Assembly (NCBI GenBank): GCA_964476515.1
Contig: CAYZAY010000123.1
Location: 1 to 5,659, forward strand
Reading direction: 5' to 3'
Source: JASMHC01 sp964476515
Lineage (GTDB): Bacteria > Pseudomonadota > Alphaproteobacteria > Rhodobacterales > Rhodobacteraceae
DNA length: 5,659 nucleotides
The translations under genes and the position numbers were made by a program. Shown in pieces: positions 5,229 to 5,659 of the stretch. The notes under the pieces are model-generated. The model did no database searches. It was not told the DNA's origin and was given only the letters and a program-made list of their open reading frames with translations. Every line of letters starts with the position of its first letter. Position 1 is the first letter of the stretch.

Positions 5229-5659
5229 TCATCCTTTCGGCGCCAAAAGCTTGAGCGCTTCTCGGATCAGCCCACCGGTATCCAACTCTGGTTGGTCCCC
5301 CAGCGCTTGCATGACTGCCGCCGCCGCTTCACCCGGTGCGTAGCCGAGATTGCCAAGCGCGGACAATGCCTCGGCCTGAGCGGATGACGACGGCGCCGCC
5401 GCGGGCTTGGTAGATGCGACCGGCGTTTCGATGACCTCAGCATCAGGAACATCAATCGGCTCGAGCGCTGCACCACCAGACATGGCCATAACCTTAGGTG
5501 CTTTGTCTTTCAGTTCGTTCACCACGCGTTGCGCCGTTTTCGGACCAATCCCTTTGGCCGCCTTGACCGCATTCCAATCACCCAGCGCAATCGCGCGGCT
5601 AACGCCATCCGGCCCCAACGTCCCGAGGATCGCCATCGACGCTTTCGCCCCGACGCCCT
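5229..5659 (-). CDS. ruvA: RuvA, Holliday-junction DNA-binding subunit (5' end outside window)
   Basis: RuvA tetramers bind four-way junctions and recruit RuvB rings. Only the last 142 residues are here; reading frame continues past the window edge (first full codon 5657-5655), and an internal ATG at 5636 should not be taken as the start. Visible are the end of the first helix-hairpin-helix (GVGAKAS at the edge) and the second one (KGIGPKTAQRVVNELKDK, visible residues 35-52). Next comes a flexible Ala/Pro/Ser-rich linker (about 58-93). The C-terminal domain III (SALGNLGYAPGEAAAAVMQAL) contacts RuvB. The gene ends in two consecutive in-frame TGA codons, then GCA and the ruvB ATG. The usual upstream partner ruvC would lie beyond the window, which cannot be checked. 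Confidence 0.97.
   Translation of the reverse strand, partial: GVGAKASMAILGTLGPDGVSRAIALGDWNAVKAAKGIGPKTAQRVVNELKDKAPKVMAMSGGAALEPIDVPDAEVIETPVASTKPAAAPSSSAQAEALSALGNLGYAPGEAAAAVMQALGDQPELDTGGLIREALKLLAPKG

Noticed and set aside
5229..5636. Complete 135-residue gene starting at the ATG at 5636
   Set aside because: The frame continues beyond it with GVGAKAS, the conserved end of the first helix-hairpin-helix of RuvA, so this is the interior of a gene cut by the window edge.

Overview
The window reads as a piece of an alphaproteobacterial chromosome, most likely Rhodobacterales (Roseobacter-type). This assignment is inferred from the protein sequences (RuvAB, YbgC, TolQRA), the gene order and the moderately GC-rich coding style; no rRNA or other phylogenetic marker is present. 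All real genes lie on the minus strand, so transcription runs from high to low coordinates. Both end genes are cut by the window edges.

In transcription order: (1) the C-terminal two thirds of ruvA, then ruvB, the Holliday-junction branch-migration pair, separated by 6 nt. (2) Two genes I cannot name: a predicted exported 277-residue protein with four cysteines (start 2 nt after ruvB), then a predicted cytosolic 208-residue protein. The latter's start is best placed at 3293, behind a strong Shine-Dalgarno (SD) sequence and just after an RNA hairpin. (3) ybgC, a hotdog-fold acyl-CoA thioesterase, joined to the unknown gene by an ATGA overlap. (4) A 107-bp gap with a small GC-rich hairpin after ybgC, a possible weak promoter and a second small hairpin in the tolQ leader. 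(5) tolQ, tolR and tolA, the inner-membrane energised part of the Tol-Pal system. tolA was recovered by hand translation from a GTG at 988; it stays open for 329 codons to the window edge, so nearly 1 kb that might look empty is coding.

The tight spacing suggests that ruvA through ybgC is one transcription unit. tolQRA may be read from it or from its own promoter in the 107-bp gap. TolQ and TolR form the proton-driven stator, TolA spans the periplasm, and YbgC is the usual cytoplasmic companion of tol loci. RuvAB is a DNA-repair machine with no direct role in the envelope.

I see no mobile element, CRISPR array, tRNA, rRNA or sign of recent transfer. This is mostly an ordinary core region. 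The points worth a second look are the two unnamed genes between ruvB and ybgC, a clamp-binding-like QSDLF peptide at the RuvB tail, the hairpin abutting a ribosome binding site, the acidic proline-rich TolA stalk with a repeated motif, and tolR and tolA lying in one frame separated only by a UAG and three codons.
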